From Paratinospora sagittata (lineage: Eukaryota; Streptophyta; Magnoliopsida; Ranunculales; Menispermaceae): a DNA stretch of 64,000 nt. The notes under the pieces were generated by a model. It did no database searches. It was not told the origin of the DNA and saw only the letters and a list, made by a program, of their open reading frames with translations. The stretch covers positions 24,558,519 through 24,622,518 of the forward strand of contig CM069608.1 in assembly GCA_035771175.1 (NCBI GenBank), in the 5' to 3' direction. Of the stretch, positions 34,047-45,669 are shown one piece after another (the first letter of the stretch is position 1; each line of letters begins with the position of its first letter). The position numbers and the translations under genes were made by a program.

Positions 34047-35626
34047 ATGGCCTCAAGTGAAGGAACGACTTCCAGTAGTCGGGAACCAATTCCCACCAGA
34101 CTCAAGGAATTGTCCAAAAGGGAGGTTATGACTATGAGGAGTATCGACAATAGAGATCTCCGCCTCCGTTCGATCCTTCACGAAAAACTCACAACACTAG
34201 TGTGGTTGAACATAACAAAAGTTGAGGGTCACGTCTCTTACAACTTGATGAAATCCTTCTACAAAGCCATGAATTGCGCAAGACTTCAAGAAGATGGGAT
34301 CAGCCCTCTTTTGGAGACAACGGTCAGGCGAACGAAGACTTCTATCAACGTCGAAGTTATTGCACGACTTATGGAGATTTCGATTGAAGATAGAATCATT
34401 GATCCACACGAACCCCAGACAGCTGCGGAGATCGCGGAGTCCAACGAACAGTTCTTCAATTCCCTCGCCAAAAACTCGTACACCCAATCGAGGTACGCCC
34501 TTCTCCCAAACAATCTCCTTAAACCACCTCTTGCCGGCCTTGGAAAGATCCTATTTGGCAACATCTTGCAGGAAAATGTGACTAGAGGTGCTATGTCAAG
34601 GGCTCAACTTCTTGTGCTATACTGCATAGAGAAGAAAATTAAAGTCTCACTACCTCACATCATCATCCAACAAATGTTGCGGGTGATTCAAAACCGTTTA
34701 AGAAAGGAACTCTTCGGCTACAGAGTCTTGATCATCAGAATGCTATATGAGGCAAACATCAACACTTTTGATGAGTCTTCGAAGCAGATCACTTAGGCGG
34801 TTACAACAGCCTCTATCTTCAAGACATTTTTTACAAGTGGAAGGGTAATTGACGAGGAAGTATTCGGCGCAACTTTAGGAGGAACTGGCAAAAGAATTAG
34901 AGACAAAAGTGGACGTTGTTACCGAAAAAATCGACCCAAGATTTCTGTTAGGGAGGTACCAAATAACGAGCCAAACCATAACCCTACTTCAAACCCAGCC
35001 TCGAAAAATGATCCAACCGAGCACCTGTTCTCTGAGGAAGATTTATTTGTCAACCTAAATCAACCTCAACCAAATCAGGATAGACAAGAAGTTCCAGCAA
35101 ATCCACCTTCCTGGAACATGCCAACTCAAGGCAATACTACATACCAAAGGTTTCAAACTCCTGAAGTACCGTATCGGCCAGTTCCACAAGTTCCTGTGAA
35201 CCAACAACAACAAAATTTTGCGGCACCGAATCTTGGAAGACAGGACGTCCCAATGAGCCCATGGTTTCATGACTTTTCAAACCAAGCATATCCAAATGTC
35301 CAAGGGGTTCCAGTTAGGGAATCCCCGTACAGTCAAACAACTACCCCACACCTATGAGTCAACCGTACGGCCAATACTTTCCACCAATGCCTACAGCCTA
35401 CCCTCCACCTATGGGACAGTCAAACCATCAACCATTGATGGGGAAATTGCATAACCCACTCGAGCAGTTAAATGTGATAGTAGCTAGTATTGCTCGGATA
35501 GAGGACACTCAAAATGTTTTGTTAACACATATGCAAAATGTCGAAGAACAACGAGCAAATTCTCAACCTTCTTCTAGTAGTCCTTTTGTACCTAGCAAGA
35601 GGTCTAGAAGGAGCAGTAGCAGTTAG
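34047..35626 (+). pseudogene. Extra chromovirus ORF, putative plant transposon protein-like
   Basis: ATG 34047 (MASSEGTTSSSREPIPTRL) is shared with the copy at 46899. The frame runs to TAG 34794-34796, stays open after it to about 35355, then shifts by one and ends at TAG 35624-35626; about 525 residues in all. Residues 60-240 look like the putative plant transposon protein domain: a SFYKAMN helix, SINVEVIARLME, LLKPPLAGLGKILFGNILQ, MSRAQLLVLYCIEKKIKVSL and LPHIIIQQML. The rest is Asn/Pro/Gln-rich and ends in a basic Ser-rich tail (SKRSRRSSSS). No Gag, zinc-knuckle or enzyme motif. Lying between primer site and gag, it recalls the extra ORF1 of Ogre elements by position, though those belong to a different gypsy lineage. 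The 3' half could be a separate exon-like segment. Role unknown. Confidence 0.65.
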
Positions 35627-36420
35627 GAAAATCATGAATGATCACTGGGATTGTAAAAATTTATTTTATATATGAATGAAAATGTTTTGTTTAAGACTAT
35701 ATTTAGTGGGCCGACTTACAACCATTCTTTCTTTTGTATCACTAACTTTGGAGTGGTATGGGACACAACAAAATTGGAGGATACTAAATAAAATGTGGAA
35801 GTAAGAAAACCCACAACCTTGTGTGAAAAGAAACATTTGGAGAAAGTTGCATTACTAACATTATCACTAAGTTTACACGGTATGGGACGAGTAAACTTGG
35901 ACGATACTATTAGTGAACTACTATTCAACCGATGTTTTATAGAGACCGTGTTCATACAACTTAACTTGGTTGACACCCTTATTACCAAATTCATGTGGTA
36001 TGGGACACACGAATTTGGATGATAATCGAAAAGACTAAGCGATAGAGTTTGAATACATAAGATTGCGATACAACGTTAGATCAGGATATTTACAGAGGCA
36101 AATCTTAGAATTTTTATGACTCGTATGGATTTTCAATGAAATATATATGTATGTTCACAAAAACCAGAACCAAAGCATTTGAAATACTTGCAAAGTTTTA
36201 TACTTATTATATAAACATTCTAACCTTGTTTCACACCATGGCCAAACATACGAGGCACATAAGATTCTTTGATTCCTCAACAAAAACCATACACTATACT
36301 TAGAAAGATAGGTGATTTTTATATTACAGTACTCTCGAATTTGTTGCTGAGAATATCATAACATTATACTTTGCTACAGTTCCTAAATCATGGTTTTATT
36401 TTCTCCTTACCAGTGAGAAA
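35627..36420 (+). other. Spacer between extra ORF and gag
   Basis: No gene. Three segments with GGTATGGGAC (35754, 35879, 35997) form an imperfect repeat. The last part, 35938-36348, is also kept in the sister element (47464-47864). Ends in TTTTATTTTCTCCTTACCAG before the gag ATG. Confidence 0.6.
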
Positions 36421-37683
36421 ATGCAAACCAGGAAGAGAGGAAGGCCACGTACTGTCCGTCCAGCAGAGGAGGCACCTCCTGAGATACTGAACCAGGAACC
36501 GCCACCTCCGACGATAGCACAGGCCACACCCGACACTGCCACTACGTCTGGGCAGGCAGTGCCACCCCAACCCACACCCTATGCCATGCCTTCGAGTATG
36601 GAAGTTTTTTTCGCCGGATTTATCGAGGCAATAAGTAACTTTTCATACGGCCATTCGTGAGACCGCGGCCAATCAGGTTGTCACTGTTTAGGTACCTGCG
36701 AGATCTGGGTCGGAGACTCAAACCGATCAGATTACAAAGTACAAGAGGCTACAACCTCTTACTTTTGCTAGCACCATTGATGCTGAAGAGGTGCAGAAAT
36801 GGCTGGATGAGTCAAAGAAGGATCTCGATGCAATGGGAGTCGATGAGACTCGAAAGACTCTACTTGCGACCTACCAACTTATTGGTGGAGCAAATACATG
36901 GTAGAGAACAGTAAAGGAGGACCCAAGGGTCAACACTATGGACACGACTGGGAAATAGTTCGAGTCACTGTTTATTGATGAGTACTTCCCCGACGCTATG
37001 AAGAGGCAGAAGCGCAAGGCAGCATGACAGTCAGGGAGTACGCTGGCAAGTTTAAAGAATTATCGGTCTACTCTCTTTCCACAATCTTAACAGAGCAAGA
37101 TAAGACCGAGAAATTCTACAATGGCCTTCGTCCTGTCATTTGACAAGCCTTGTCGATCTTGGATCTCAAGATTTACAGGAAGGTCGTTGACAAGGCCATG
37201 AGCTTTGAGCAGGAGAAGATTGTGCAGGAGCAGAGACTGAATAGGGGAGAACGGCCTGCAACGTTTTTCAAACAGGGCTCGCAACAGGGCAACAAGAAGA
37301 AGCCCTACTATAATCAAAACCCAGCCCTCCCAGCCCCTGTTAAGAAGAATGAGGCCACGACACCTGCGGGTGAACCATCTAACCCTGGCCATCACGGCTT
37401 TCGCAATCATGGCCGCGGAGGCCGTAACGGCAAGGGTGGTCGTCGAAAGGGCAATAGCAGAGGTAGTGGTCAACACCACAATCAGCATGGCCAACAGAAC
37501 CATTAGCAGCAGAGGCTGACGTGTTACAACTGCGGCCAGCAGGGTCATATAAGAAATGTCTGTTCGCACCTTCAGCAACTTGTTCCTATCGTTCCAGTCC
37601 AACATAAACCACCTGGTGCTAATGCCCAACTTAGGCCGAACCAGCAGAATCAGGGGCAACGGAATCAGGGCAGAGCATTTGCT
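36421..37683 (+). pseudogene. gag: Chromovirus Gag with CCHC zinc knuckle
   Basis: ATG 36421 (MQTRKRGRPRTVRP), Pro/Thr-rich to the stop at 36658-36660. A frame change follows at once; the capsid region then reads on (KYKRLQPLTF, EEVQKWLDESKKD, LLATYQLIGGANTW) with several stops (about 36901, 36955, 37025 and TGA 37141-37143). From 37150 the frame is that of pol: FEQEKIVQEQRLNRGER, a Gly/Asn/Arg-rich segment, TAG 37504-37506, then the zinc knuckle [14 protein letters not shown] (37522-37563), C-x2-C-x4-H-x4-C. Gag would package element RNA; this copy is broken in the capsid region. Confidence 0.82.
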
Positions 37684-39717
37684 ATCGCTCAACAACCCCT
37701 CCCATACAACAATATAGTCAAAGGTACATTTCCCTTGTTCAATACAATGGTGCATGTCTTGTTCGATTCAGGTGCTACGCATTCTTTTATATCGTCTACA
37801 TTGGTAAGACATTTAGGATTGCATCCTGAACCCACAGAAATCACACTCCATGTCACATTACCCTTAGGATCAAGTACTGACGTAAAATTACAGTGTTCTC
37901 AATGTGAACTTCGAATGGCAGAACAAATAATATATGCAGATCTTTTTGTGATGGACATTGATGACTTCGACATCATCCTCGGTATGGATTGGCTCACACC
38001 ACTGAATGCAAAGATCGAATGTATAAAAAAGCAAGTTCAGTTAACCTTGCCTACGAGGGAGTTTGTCAAGATTCAGGGAACAAGAAAATGGATGCACAAC
38101 TCCACTGCTGCACTTCTCAAGGCACAACTTCGAGCTCTATCCCTTGGTGATGAAAATGAATCACCAGCATTGTACCCTCTCGAAGTACACGATGTCCCGG
38201 TAATATCTGAATTCCCAACAGTTGTTCTAAATGACCTTCCAGGTCTACCTCCGATTAGGGAATTTGATTTTGAAATCAATCTCATACCTGGGACTGGGCC
38301 TATCTCAATTCCACCATACAGAATGTCAAATGTCGAGCTAGTCGAATTGGACAAACAACTGAAGGAATTAGAGAGTAATGGTTTCATCAGAAAAAGTTCA
38401 TCATCTTGGGGCGCTCCAGTTCTGTTTGTTTGCAAAAAGGATGGTTCGTTACGACTTTGCATCGACTATCGCAAGCTGAATAACGTCATCATTAAGAACA
38501 GATACCCGTTGCCCTGGATCGATGACTTGTTCAACAAACTTAGAGATGCCAAATACTTCTCTAAGATTGATCTACGATCCGATTATCATCAACTCCGGAT
38601 TCGAGAGTCGGACATTACCAAGACGGCATTCAGAACTCGATACGGGCACTACGAGTTCTTGGTCATGTCGTTTAATCTAACAAATGCACCTGCTGCATTC
38701 ATGGATTTGATGAACCGCATCTTCAGGTTATACTTATACCGATTTGTGGTGGTTTTTGTGGACGATATCTTGATATATTCCTCAACCGAAGAAGACCATA
38801 AGATACATATGAAGATAGTCCTCCAGACCTTGAGAAGCTACCAATTGTATGCAAAGTTGAGTAAGTGCAAATTTTGGGCGAAGCGAGTTCAATTCCTAGG
38901 TCATGTGGTTTCAGGCAATGGCATTGAGGTGGATCCTTCTAAGGTTGAAGCAGTTTTAAACTGGAAGCAGCCTACCACTGTTACTCATATTAGGAGTTTT
39001 CTTGGTTTGGCTGGCTATTACAGACGCTTCATCAAGGACTTCTCAAAGATTGTTGAACCTATGACCAAGCTCACTCGGAAAGACGTGTTATTCATCTGGA
39101 ATCCTGCTTGTGAATCATCATTTCAGGAATTGAAGAAGCGCCTCACGACGGCACCAGTGCTAATCACTCCACGTAATGCACTTGGATTTTTACTATACAT
39201 CGACGCCTCTCTCCAAGGCTTAGGTGCCGTACTAATGCAAGATTGCCAAGTTGTTGCATATGCCTCAAGGCAACTAAAGATTCATAAAGGTAATTACCCA
39301 ACACATGACTTGGAACTTGCAGCTGTCGTATTTGCACTGAACTTATGGCGTCATTACCTATACGGTGAACGGTTTGAGGTCTTCTCGGATCACAAGAATC
39401 TTAAGTACATCTACACCCAGAGAGACCTAAACCTCCGCCAAAGGCGATGGTTAGAATTCTTGAAAGATTATGACTTTCAACTCCAGTACCATCCCGGTAA
39501 GGCCAATGTTGTGGCCGATGCCCTGAGTAGAAAATCTTATGTTGCTTGCACTCTTAACTTTGAAATGGGAAAGTTGGCTACAGAGATGGAGAATTTTTAC
39601 CTACAACTGATTGAGGAGGGAACAAGATCACAACTCTCTCAATTATCAGCCAACTCTGAGCTGGTTCGAAAGATTTCAGCAGCTCAAGCCAACGACCCTA
39701 TGTTAATAGAGAAATAA
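37684..39717 (+). pseudogene. pol: Chromovirus protease, RT and RNase H
   Basis: Same frame as the zinc knuckle. Protease active site [12 protein letters not shown] near 37755; DIILGMDWL near 37970. [63 protein letters not shown] near 38755 with both catalytic Asp, [25 protein letters not shown]. RNase [55 protein letters not shown]; the Asp and Glu residues are present. Ends at TAA 39715-39717, which lies inside the linker to integrase, so it is a nonsense mutation. The open stretch of over 650 codons with intact catalytic residues makes this the best preserved coding region in the window. Confidence 0.9.
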
Positions 39718-40797
39718 GAACTTCTACTCGGCGGACAGGACCTTCCTTACTGGTCGGTCTCTGAAGACGGGGCCATTTTCTATAAAAAACGTCTCTGTCT
39801 ACCAAACGATCTTGAGGTTCGGAAAGAAGATCTCACTGAGATGCATTGTTCGACGTTCGCTATGCATTCTAGGGGTGACAAGATGTACAAGGATGTTAAG
39901 CGACAATTTTGATTTTCTGGAATGAAGAAGGTGATTGCACACTTCGTTGCTCGATGTCACATTTGCCCGCAAGTTAAGGCAGAACGAAAACTTCCCTCTG
40001 GACTTCTGCAGCCGTTACCTATTAGAGAATGGAAGTGGGAGAACATCGCAATGGATTTTGTTACGGCCTTGCCTCGAAATAATAAAGGGCAAGATGTTAT
40101 CTGGGTTATCATTGACAGACTTACAAAGTCTGCACAGTTCTTACCAATAAAGTTTACGGATAACCTCGCCAAGCTTGCCGAACTATATGAAAGAGATATC
40201 ATACGCCTCCATGGCATTCCACTCACGATCGTCTCTGATCGAGGCCCTCGATTCACATCAAAGTTTTGGCAAAGCTTCCAAAGTAGAATGAGCTCTAAGA
40301 TCACCATGAGAACAGCCTTTCACCCTCAGACTGATGGGCAGTCAGAGCGTCTTATCCAAATCTTAGAAGACATGTTACGGTGTTGCATTTTGGACTTTAA
40401 TGACGGATGGGCAAAGTACTTACATTTAGCTAAGTTTGTATACAACAACCGCTACCAAACTAGTATCGGCATGGCACCGTACGAGGCTCTCTATGGTCGC
40501 CCTTGCAGATCTCTGGTATGCTGGTTAGACATGGCAGATCGACCGCAGTTGGGGCCTGAACTAGTTCAAGAGACTTCTGGGAAGATCACACTAGTAAAGG
40601 AGCGACATCGTGTTGCACAAAGTCAACAGATGAGCTATGCTGACAAGCGGAGGAAGCCTCTAGAATTTGATAAGGGGGACTTGGTTTTTCTAAAAGTTCA
40701 GCCCATAAGAGGTGTCAAGCGCTTTGGGATCAAAGGAAAGCTCTCTCCTTGGTATATCGGTCCATTTCAGATCATTGAACGATTGGAAAACTTGTTT
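39718..40797 (+). pseudogene. Chromovirus integrase
   Basis: In frame with RT after the TAA at 39715. A TGA at 39910-39912 falls where relatives have Trp (RQF-W-x-SGMKK). The zinc region keeps CHICPQVKAE, with one Cys to be judged by alignment. The catalytic triad is complete: Asp 40054 (MDFVTALP), Asp 40236 (VSDRGPRF), Glu 40344 (GQSERLIQ), 35 residues between the last two. C-terminal GDLVFLKVQPIRGVKRFG and KLSPWYIGPFQII match the GPY/F module of gypsy integrases. The frame is lost near 40795. Confidence 0.88.
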
Positions 40798-41080
40798 ATC
40801 GTCTGTCCCTTCCATCGTCCATGTCTAAGGTTCATGACGTTTTTCACGTATCCATGCTTCGAAAGTATCACCCTGATCTTTTGCATATCATCCCTCTAGT
40901 CGAGGTTTGGGTTGAGGAAGGAAATAGGTATCAGGAGAGAGCTATACAGATTTTGGATAGAAAAAAACTCAAGAACTAAGGTGACGTAGCATACCACTTG
41001 TGAAGGTGCTCTGGGATCACCACGGAGTAGAGGAAGCAACATGGGAACTAGAAGCAACAATTAACCAGAAATACCCATAA
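40798..41080 (+). pseudogene. Integrase end and chromodomain
   Basis: In another frame the sequence continues with VHDVFHVSMLRKYHPDL, then the chromodomain-like part: AIQILDRKKLKN, a TAA, and after a frame change VLWDHHGVEEATWELE and NQKYP, ending at TAA 41078-41080. WELE and the Tyr/Pro end fit the group II chromodomain of Tekay-type elements, thought to steer integration to heterochromatin. Two disruptions in under 300 bases. Confidence 0.75.
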
Positions 41081-41744
41081 TTGTTTTCTAGTAATGACTT
41101 ATGATGCGATACATTATACTATTTCACTTATCAAAAAAATGATGAAACTTTTGTTACAAATATCTTAATATATCGTTTCACTCGACTAACTATACAGATG
41201 TCTGAAAATAATATCGATGGATATAGTGACGCACACACGTAATGGCCTCCTTCGCCACCTGTGGCGACTCCTCCAGGATCTGAGTCTGGTCACAACTACT
41301 ATGCATCACCAACTCCATCACCACACAGACAGTGATCCTTATCGCCAGAGCACGCATGGCTTTTTCGTAACAATTTTTCCCAAAACAATCTCGTGCTCTC
41401 ATCTTGGCAGGATCTTCTACCAAAATTGCCAGGCGGCCAGATTCGAGCAACAACACAAAAAAGCATCCCACCGCTCAACCTACCTCCCCTTAAATGATGC
41501 GACCAGCGCCTTATACCACCATCTGTTAAGCAAATGTTGGAATCTTTTGAGAACGAATCCGACTCCATTTGCTCTTCATGGTTTCATGATGTTGAGGATT
41601 CCACCGAACACAGTGCCATTCAGGGACCATACAGGCATTACCATGAACTAGCAAACGATGACGACGGCAGTGAATCTCACGCAGATAACTATCATGACTA
41701 CTTGGACTGATTTCGAGGGCGAAATCCTTTTAAGGGGGGTAGAG
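41081..41744 (+). other. Chromovirus 3' untranslated region and polypurine tract
   Basis: No gene supported; frames here (41217-41651) have no family resemblance. AAGGGGGGTAGAG (41732-41744) is the polypurine tract just before the 3' LTR. Confidence 0.7.
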
Positions 41745-43061
41745 TGTAATACCCTAAGTTTGCTCAAAAATAAATAAATAAATAAATAATTTGATTCGGG
41801 CAGACGTGCCCGAACGTTCGGGCGCATTTTTCCTATTTGAAGAACCCCTCCCCATCCTCATTTCTCACACCAAAATCAATCACTCCTTGTGATTTTCCTT
41901 CTCTTTTTCACTCATTTTGAGTTTTTGTCTTCTCTTTTGAGACTCTCTTTCCGAGACTCTCGGTGCGGTGCAACGCGGTTCTGCCCGGGGGAAGGCCCCA
42001 GTTTTTAGAGTTTTTAATCTGAAGGTGGGGAACGAAACATAGGTTTGCGTGTCTTATGTCTGCTATTCATTTACACTGCATTATTGCGTATAATGTTTAT
42101 ACTGTCATACTTATGCCTGTATGTTTGGAGTTCATGTATTACACTGTTGTTATGCCAGAATAGTGGTCAATCTGGCTCAACCAAACTCAATCTTGTCCTT
42201 AGTAACTTTAACTAGTTAACGGGAGGCAGCGAGCTGCTCTAGACGATTGGTATTTAAGTAGACCTCGTGTCTCACCTCTCAACTAGAGACTGATCTGGTT
42301 GGTCTTATTTGAAAGCTATCAGCTTATACAAGTAATAATGAATGTCCTAACCTTGCACGTCATGATACCGGCCCTAATAAGGATCACCAGACGTTGCCAA
42401 ATCCTGTCTAAATATTAAGTAAAGACCGAACCAGTTCATGCATTGGCATCATACAAAGCGCCACCTAGAGATGTATGTGGTTTATGATTCATAGAATAGT
42501 TAGAAGCAATGCTCGTTATTCATTATATTTCTTTGGAGAGGGACGTACAATGAGAACCTGGCTAGTCCTAGGGAGGGACATCTGTACGTGAATCCAGAGC
42601 GTCGTTCCTGAGGAGGGACGTATAATGAGAAGCCGGCTAATCCTGGGGAGGGACATTTGTACGTGAACTCAGGCGATGTACAGTCATCAAACCAATACGA
42701 GACGATGTCATGCATACATACATATTGATTATGAAGTTTGCTTTATTAACTGTTATATTCACGAAATATTTTACCCACTAAGCTTGTAGCTCACCCCGTT
42801 GTTATCTAATTTTTCACAAGAAATTAGGGTAAACTCGATGCAGGTTTTTAGGCCCACATTTTGTACCCTTTGTATTATTCATTGGGGATTTTTGGGAGAA
42901 TGTTCCCTTAACTATTTCATGTACAAATATATTCTGAAATTAATGAAATCAGACTTGTACTTAACTATGCTTCCACACACTCTATTATTATCGTTATAAT
43001 GCATTCACGCCCCGTCCGTGAGTGTCCCGCCAGTTTAGGCGTGTCCGGGTGGAGTGTGACA
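41745..43061 (+). repeat. Chromovirus 3' LTR (1,317 bp)
   Basis: TGTAATACCC to GAGTGTGACA. Lacks some blocks present in the 5' LTR (for example near 42050 and 42725), hence shorter. Confidence 0.9.
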
Positions 43062-43168
43062 TTTAATTTTTATCACACCACGCGGATGTGATGAGTACCC
43101 CCAGGGCATACTCCAGTCATTATGGATCCATAATATTGTAACATCTAGTCGATTTCGCGACCCCAACT
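43062..43168 (+). other. Unassigned 107-bp insert
   Basis: Between the chromovirus LTR and the tRNA-like segment. Starts TTTAAT, as after the 5' LTR, then ATCACACCACGCGGATGTGATG, which can fold on itself (CACATC against GATGTG-like halves). Not part of the array monomer. Confidence 0.4.
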
Positions 43169-43249
43169 GGGCCGACGGCTCAGTGGCTACTCGGATTGCG
43201 AAATCAAACCTTATAAGGTTGTGAGTTCGAATCCGGGGGAGGCCCTGCA
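43169..43249 (+). other. tRNA-derived sequence with Pol III A and B boxes
   Basis: 81 bases: starts GGGCC and ends GGCCC-TGCA, giving a 5-bp acceptor stem. GGCTCAGTGGCTA resembles an A box and GAGTTCGAATCC a B box at about the usual spacing. AACCTTATAAGGTT forms a long variable-arm hairpin as in Ser or Leu tRNAs. The D and T stems do not pair well. Could be a tRNA pseudogene or the head of a SINE; no A-rich tail or body follows before array sequence returns. Confidence 0.5.
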
Positions 43250-43454
43250 TTGTTCATTCGTTGATCTGAATTGAAAGAGGCTTTCGGATTTACCGCTCTT
43301 GATTTCATATTCATCTGAAAATTTAATTTCATTGTTGAACAATTTCTAAGTGAGGTTCAATACACTCTATAAGTTGTGCCTTTCATATTGATTTTTGGTA
43401 AGAGAATCAAATCTATAAACCTGGAACTTCTGTTGTAAAGTGACGGCGAGTCGC

Positions 43455-44221
43455 TGATAAGTTGAGTTTTAGTAGTTAGTTTGCATGTTAATTTGCTAGA
43501 TTTTTAGGTTCATTTAGTTAGTTTTTAGGTGTTTTCGCATGATTAGTATACTTAGTTGTTTTAGACACATTTTGGTTTTATCATAGGTTTTAATCTGTTT
43601 TTATCATGAATAAATGACTTTTTGATACATGTGAATATCATAGAAGTCATATGTTTTTATTACATTTCATTATAATTAATACTTTGATTAATTGCATAGA
43701 ATTTACAATTGTTTATAATTTGTTCAGAAACTCCATCTTACTCCTTGACATTTTTGAAATGAATTTTCACGAATTTCAAAGTGTTTGAATCTTGATGAAA
43801 ATGAATTTGATTGATCGATTCAAATTGTTTCAAATGAATTTAGAATTATAAGTCATTTCTATTCATTTGTTTTGATCCGAAAGGCACAAAGATTGATTTA
43901 ATTCATCAAATTTCAAAATGGAAAAAATAGTTGAAATAATGTCAAGTGTCGAGCTGGACACTCAAGTAGTGAACAATTCACTTAAATTAGGCCTACACTA
44001 TTGGACGCTCCTATCGCGATAGGACACTCAAGATTTCTGAAAAAACTTGGAGCACAGTCTAAAAGGACGCTCCTATCTCCACAGGACGCTCAAGATTTCT
44101 AGGAAGTCTTGGAGCACTTTCGGTTGGACGCTCCTACTCAGTAGCGCCCTCTTGAAAATCCCCGATCACAAATTATCTCTCGCGATGACCATCGTTTAGG
44201 ACGTTATTGTTGCAACAAGAG
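43455..44221 (+). repeat. Array monomer 7, cut off
   Basis: Runs from TGATAAG to GCAACAAGAG, where the second chromovirus LTR begins. The remainder of the monomer is not found downstream, so the far flank has been lost. Confidence 0.82.
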
Positions 44222-45605
44222 TGTAATACCCTAGGATTTCACAAAAAGAAAATAAAAAAAAATGTATTGTTCGAGCAGACAACTCGAACGTTCGGGCGTC
44301 AATACCTCTACATAAACACCCTCCCCCCTCCTCATTTCTCACACCAAATTCACTCCAAATTGTGATTTTCTTCTCCTTTCCACTCATTCTGAGTTTTTAG
44401 TCTTTTTAGACTCTTTTTCGAGACTCTCTTTGCGGCGCAACGCAGTTCTGTCCGGAGGAAGGTGTCAAATTTGAAAGAAGAAGTTTTTATCTGAAGGTGG
44501 GGAACGAAACATAGGTTTGCGTGTTTTATAACTTTTATTAAAGTTTACATTCCTTTATTATTATGTCTACCATTCATTTACACAACATTATTTCGTATAA
44601 TGTTTATATTGTCGCACTTATGCCTGTATAATTGGAATTCATGTATTACACAGTTATAATGTCGGATATGTAGTCAATTTGGCTCGACCAGACTCGGTCT
44701 TGTCCCCAGTAACTTTAAATAGTAAACGGGAGGCAGCGAGCTGCTCTAGGCGATTGGTATTTAAGCAGACCTCATGTCTCACCTCTCAACTGGAGACTGA
44801 TCTGGTTGGTCTTATTGAAAGCTATCAGCTTATACAAGTAATACTGAATGTCCTAACCTTGCACGTCGTGATACCGACCCTGATAAGGATCACCAGACGT
44901 TGCCAAAGTCAGTCTAAATGTTAAATAAAGACCAGACCAGTAGACTAGACCAGTTCATGCATTGACATCATACATATCACCACCTAGGGACGTATGTGGT
45001 TTATGATTCATAGAATAGTTAGGAGCAATGCTCGCTATTCATCATATTTCTCTGGAGAGGGATGTACAATGAGAACCTAGCTACTGCTAGGGAGGGACAT
45101 CTGTACGTGAATCCAGAGCGTCGTTCCTGACTATTCCCGAGGAGGGACATATGTACGTAAACTCAGGTGATCTACAGTCATTAAACCATTACGAGACGGT
45201 GTCATGCATACATACATATTGATTGATTATGATGCTCACATGTGTATTTAAGATATTTGATTAAGAAGTGTGCTTTATTAATTGTTATATTCACGAACCT
45301 TTTTACCCACTGAGCGCGTTAAGCTCACTCTATTATTATCTAATTTTTCACAGAAAATTAGGGTGGACTGGGTGCAGGTTTATGGGGCCCACATTTTGTA
45401 CCCTTTGTATTATTCATTGGGGATTTTTGGGAGAATGTTCCCTTAATCATTTCATCTACAAAAATATTCTGAATTTAATGAAATCAGACTTGTACTGTAT
45501 TGTATTTCCGTTGCGTACTCTGTTATTACCATTGTTATTATTCCAAATGCGCACCCCGCTCGTGAGTGTACCGCCGGTTTATGTGTTTCCGGACGGGGTA
45601 TGACA
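44222..45605 (+). repeat. Sister chromovirus 5' LTR (1,384 bp)
   Basis: TGTAATACCC to GGGGTATGACA. Followed by TTTAA and TTGTATCAGAAAG (45611-45623), a primer site with several mismatches. Confidence 0.88.
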
Positions 45606-45669
45606 TTTAATTGTATCAGAAAGAATGGTCCACGGCCCGCCCAATTCCACCAAATTAGGGGAAGAAAAA

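Larger units (their letters stand above)
32274..43061 (+). mobile_element. Chromovirus (Tekay/Del type) with an extra ORF before gag
   Basis: 5' LTR 32274-33650, primer site, AT-rich leader, extra ORF (34047-35626), gag, protease-RT-RNase H-integrase, chromodomain, polypurine tract, 3' LTR 41745-43061. The chromodomain after integrase and the order of domains place it among chromoviruses. The base runs flanking the two LTRs do not match (ATTTG left, TTTAA right); the right flank instead repeats the bases that follow the 5' LTR, so the right end is probably recombinant. Confidence 0.88.
31196..43454 (+). repeat. Array monomer 6, split by the chromovirus
   Basis: Left piece 31196-32273, right piece from about 43250 to 43454. 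About 60 bases of part B are missing between them. Confidence 0.82.
23614..44221 (+). repeat. Tandem array, ~1,335-bp monomer, interrupted by retroelements
   Basis: Monomers begin at TGATAAG: 23614, 24950, 26285, 28526 (TAATAAG), 29862, 31196 and 43455. Where uninterrupted, the period is 1,336, 1,335, 1,336 and 1,334 bp. Part A (~270 bp) matches the Athila LTR head. Part B (~1,065 bp) starts GTTCAAAAACTCC or similar, has a block of GGACGCT motifs with short hairpins (AAGATTTC...GAAGTCTT), a TATA-like CTCTTATATATTTGC, and ends GTGAGTCAC. Insertions split monomer 3 (26769-28272), monomer 6 (32274-43250) and monomer 7 (from 44222). No ORF is conserved between monomers. Confidence 0.85.

Noticed and set aside
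37087..37755. 222-codon minus-strand ORF
   Set aside because: Antisense shadow of the chromovirus gag/zinc-knuckle region, which has clear motifs on the plus strand.
41217..41651. 144-codon plus-strand frame after the chromodomain
   Set aside because: Lies in the 3' untranslated region, has a competing frame on the other strand, and shows no domain.
43169..43249. Functional tRNA gene
   Set aside because: D and T stems do not pair and no clear anticodon loop can be set; kept only as tRNA-derived sequence.
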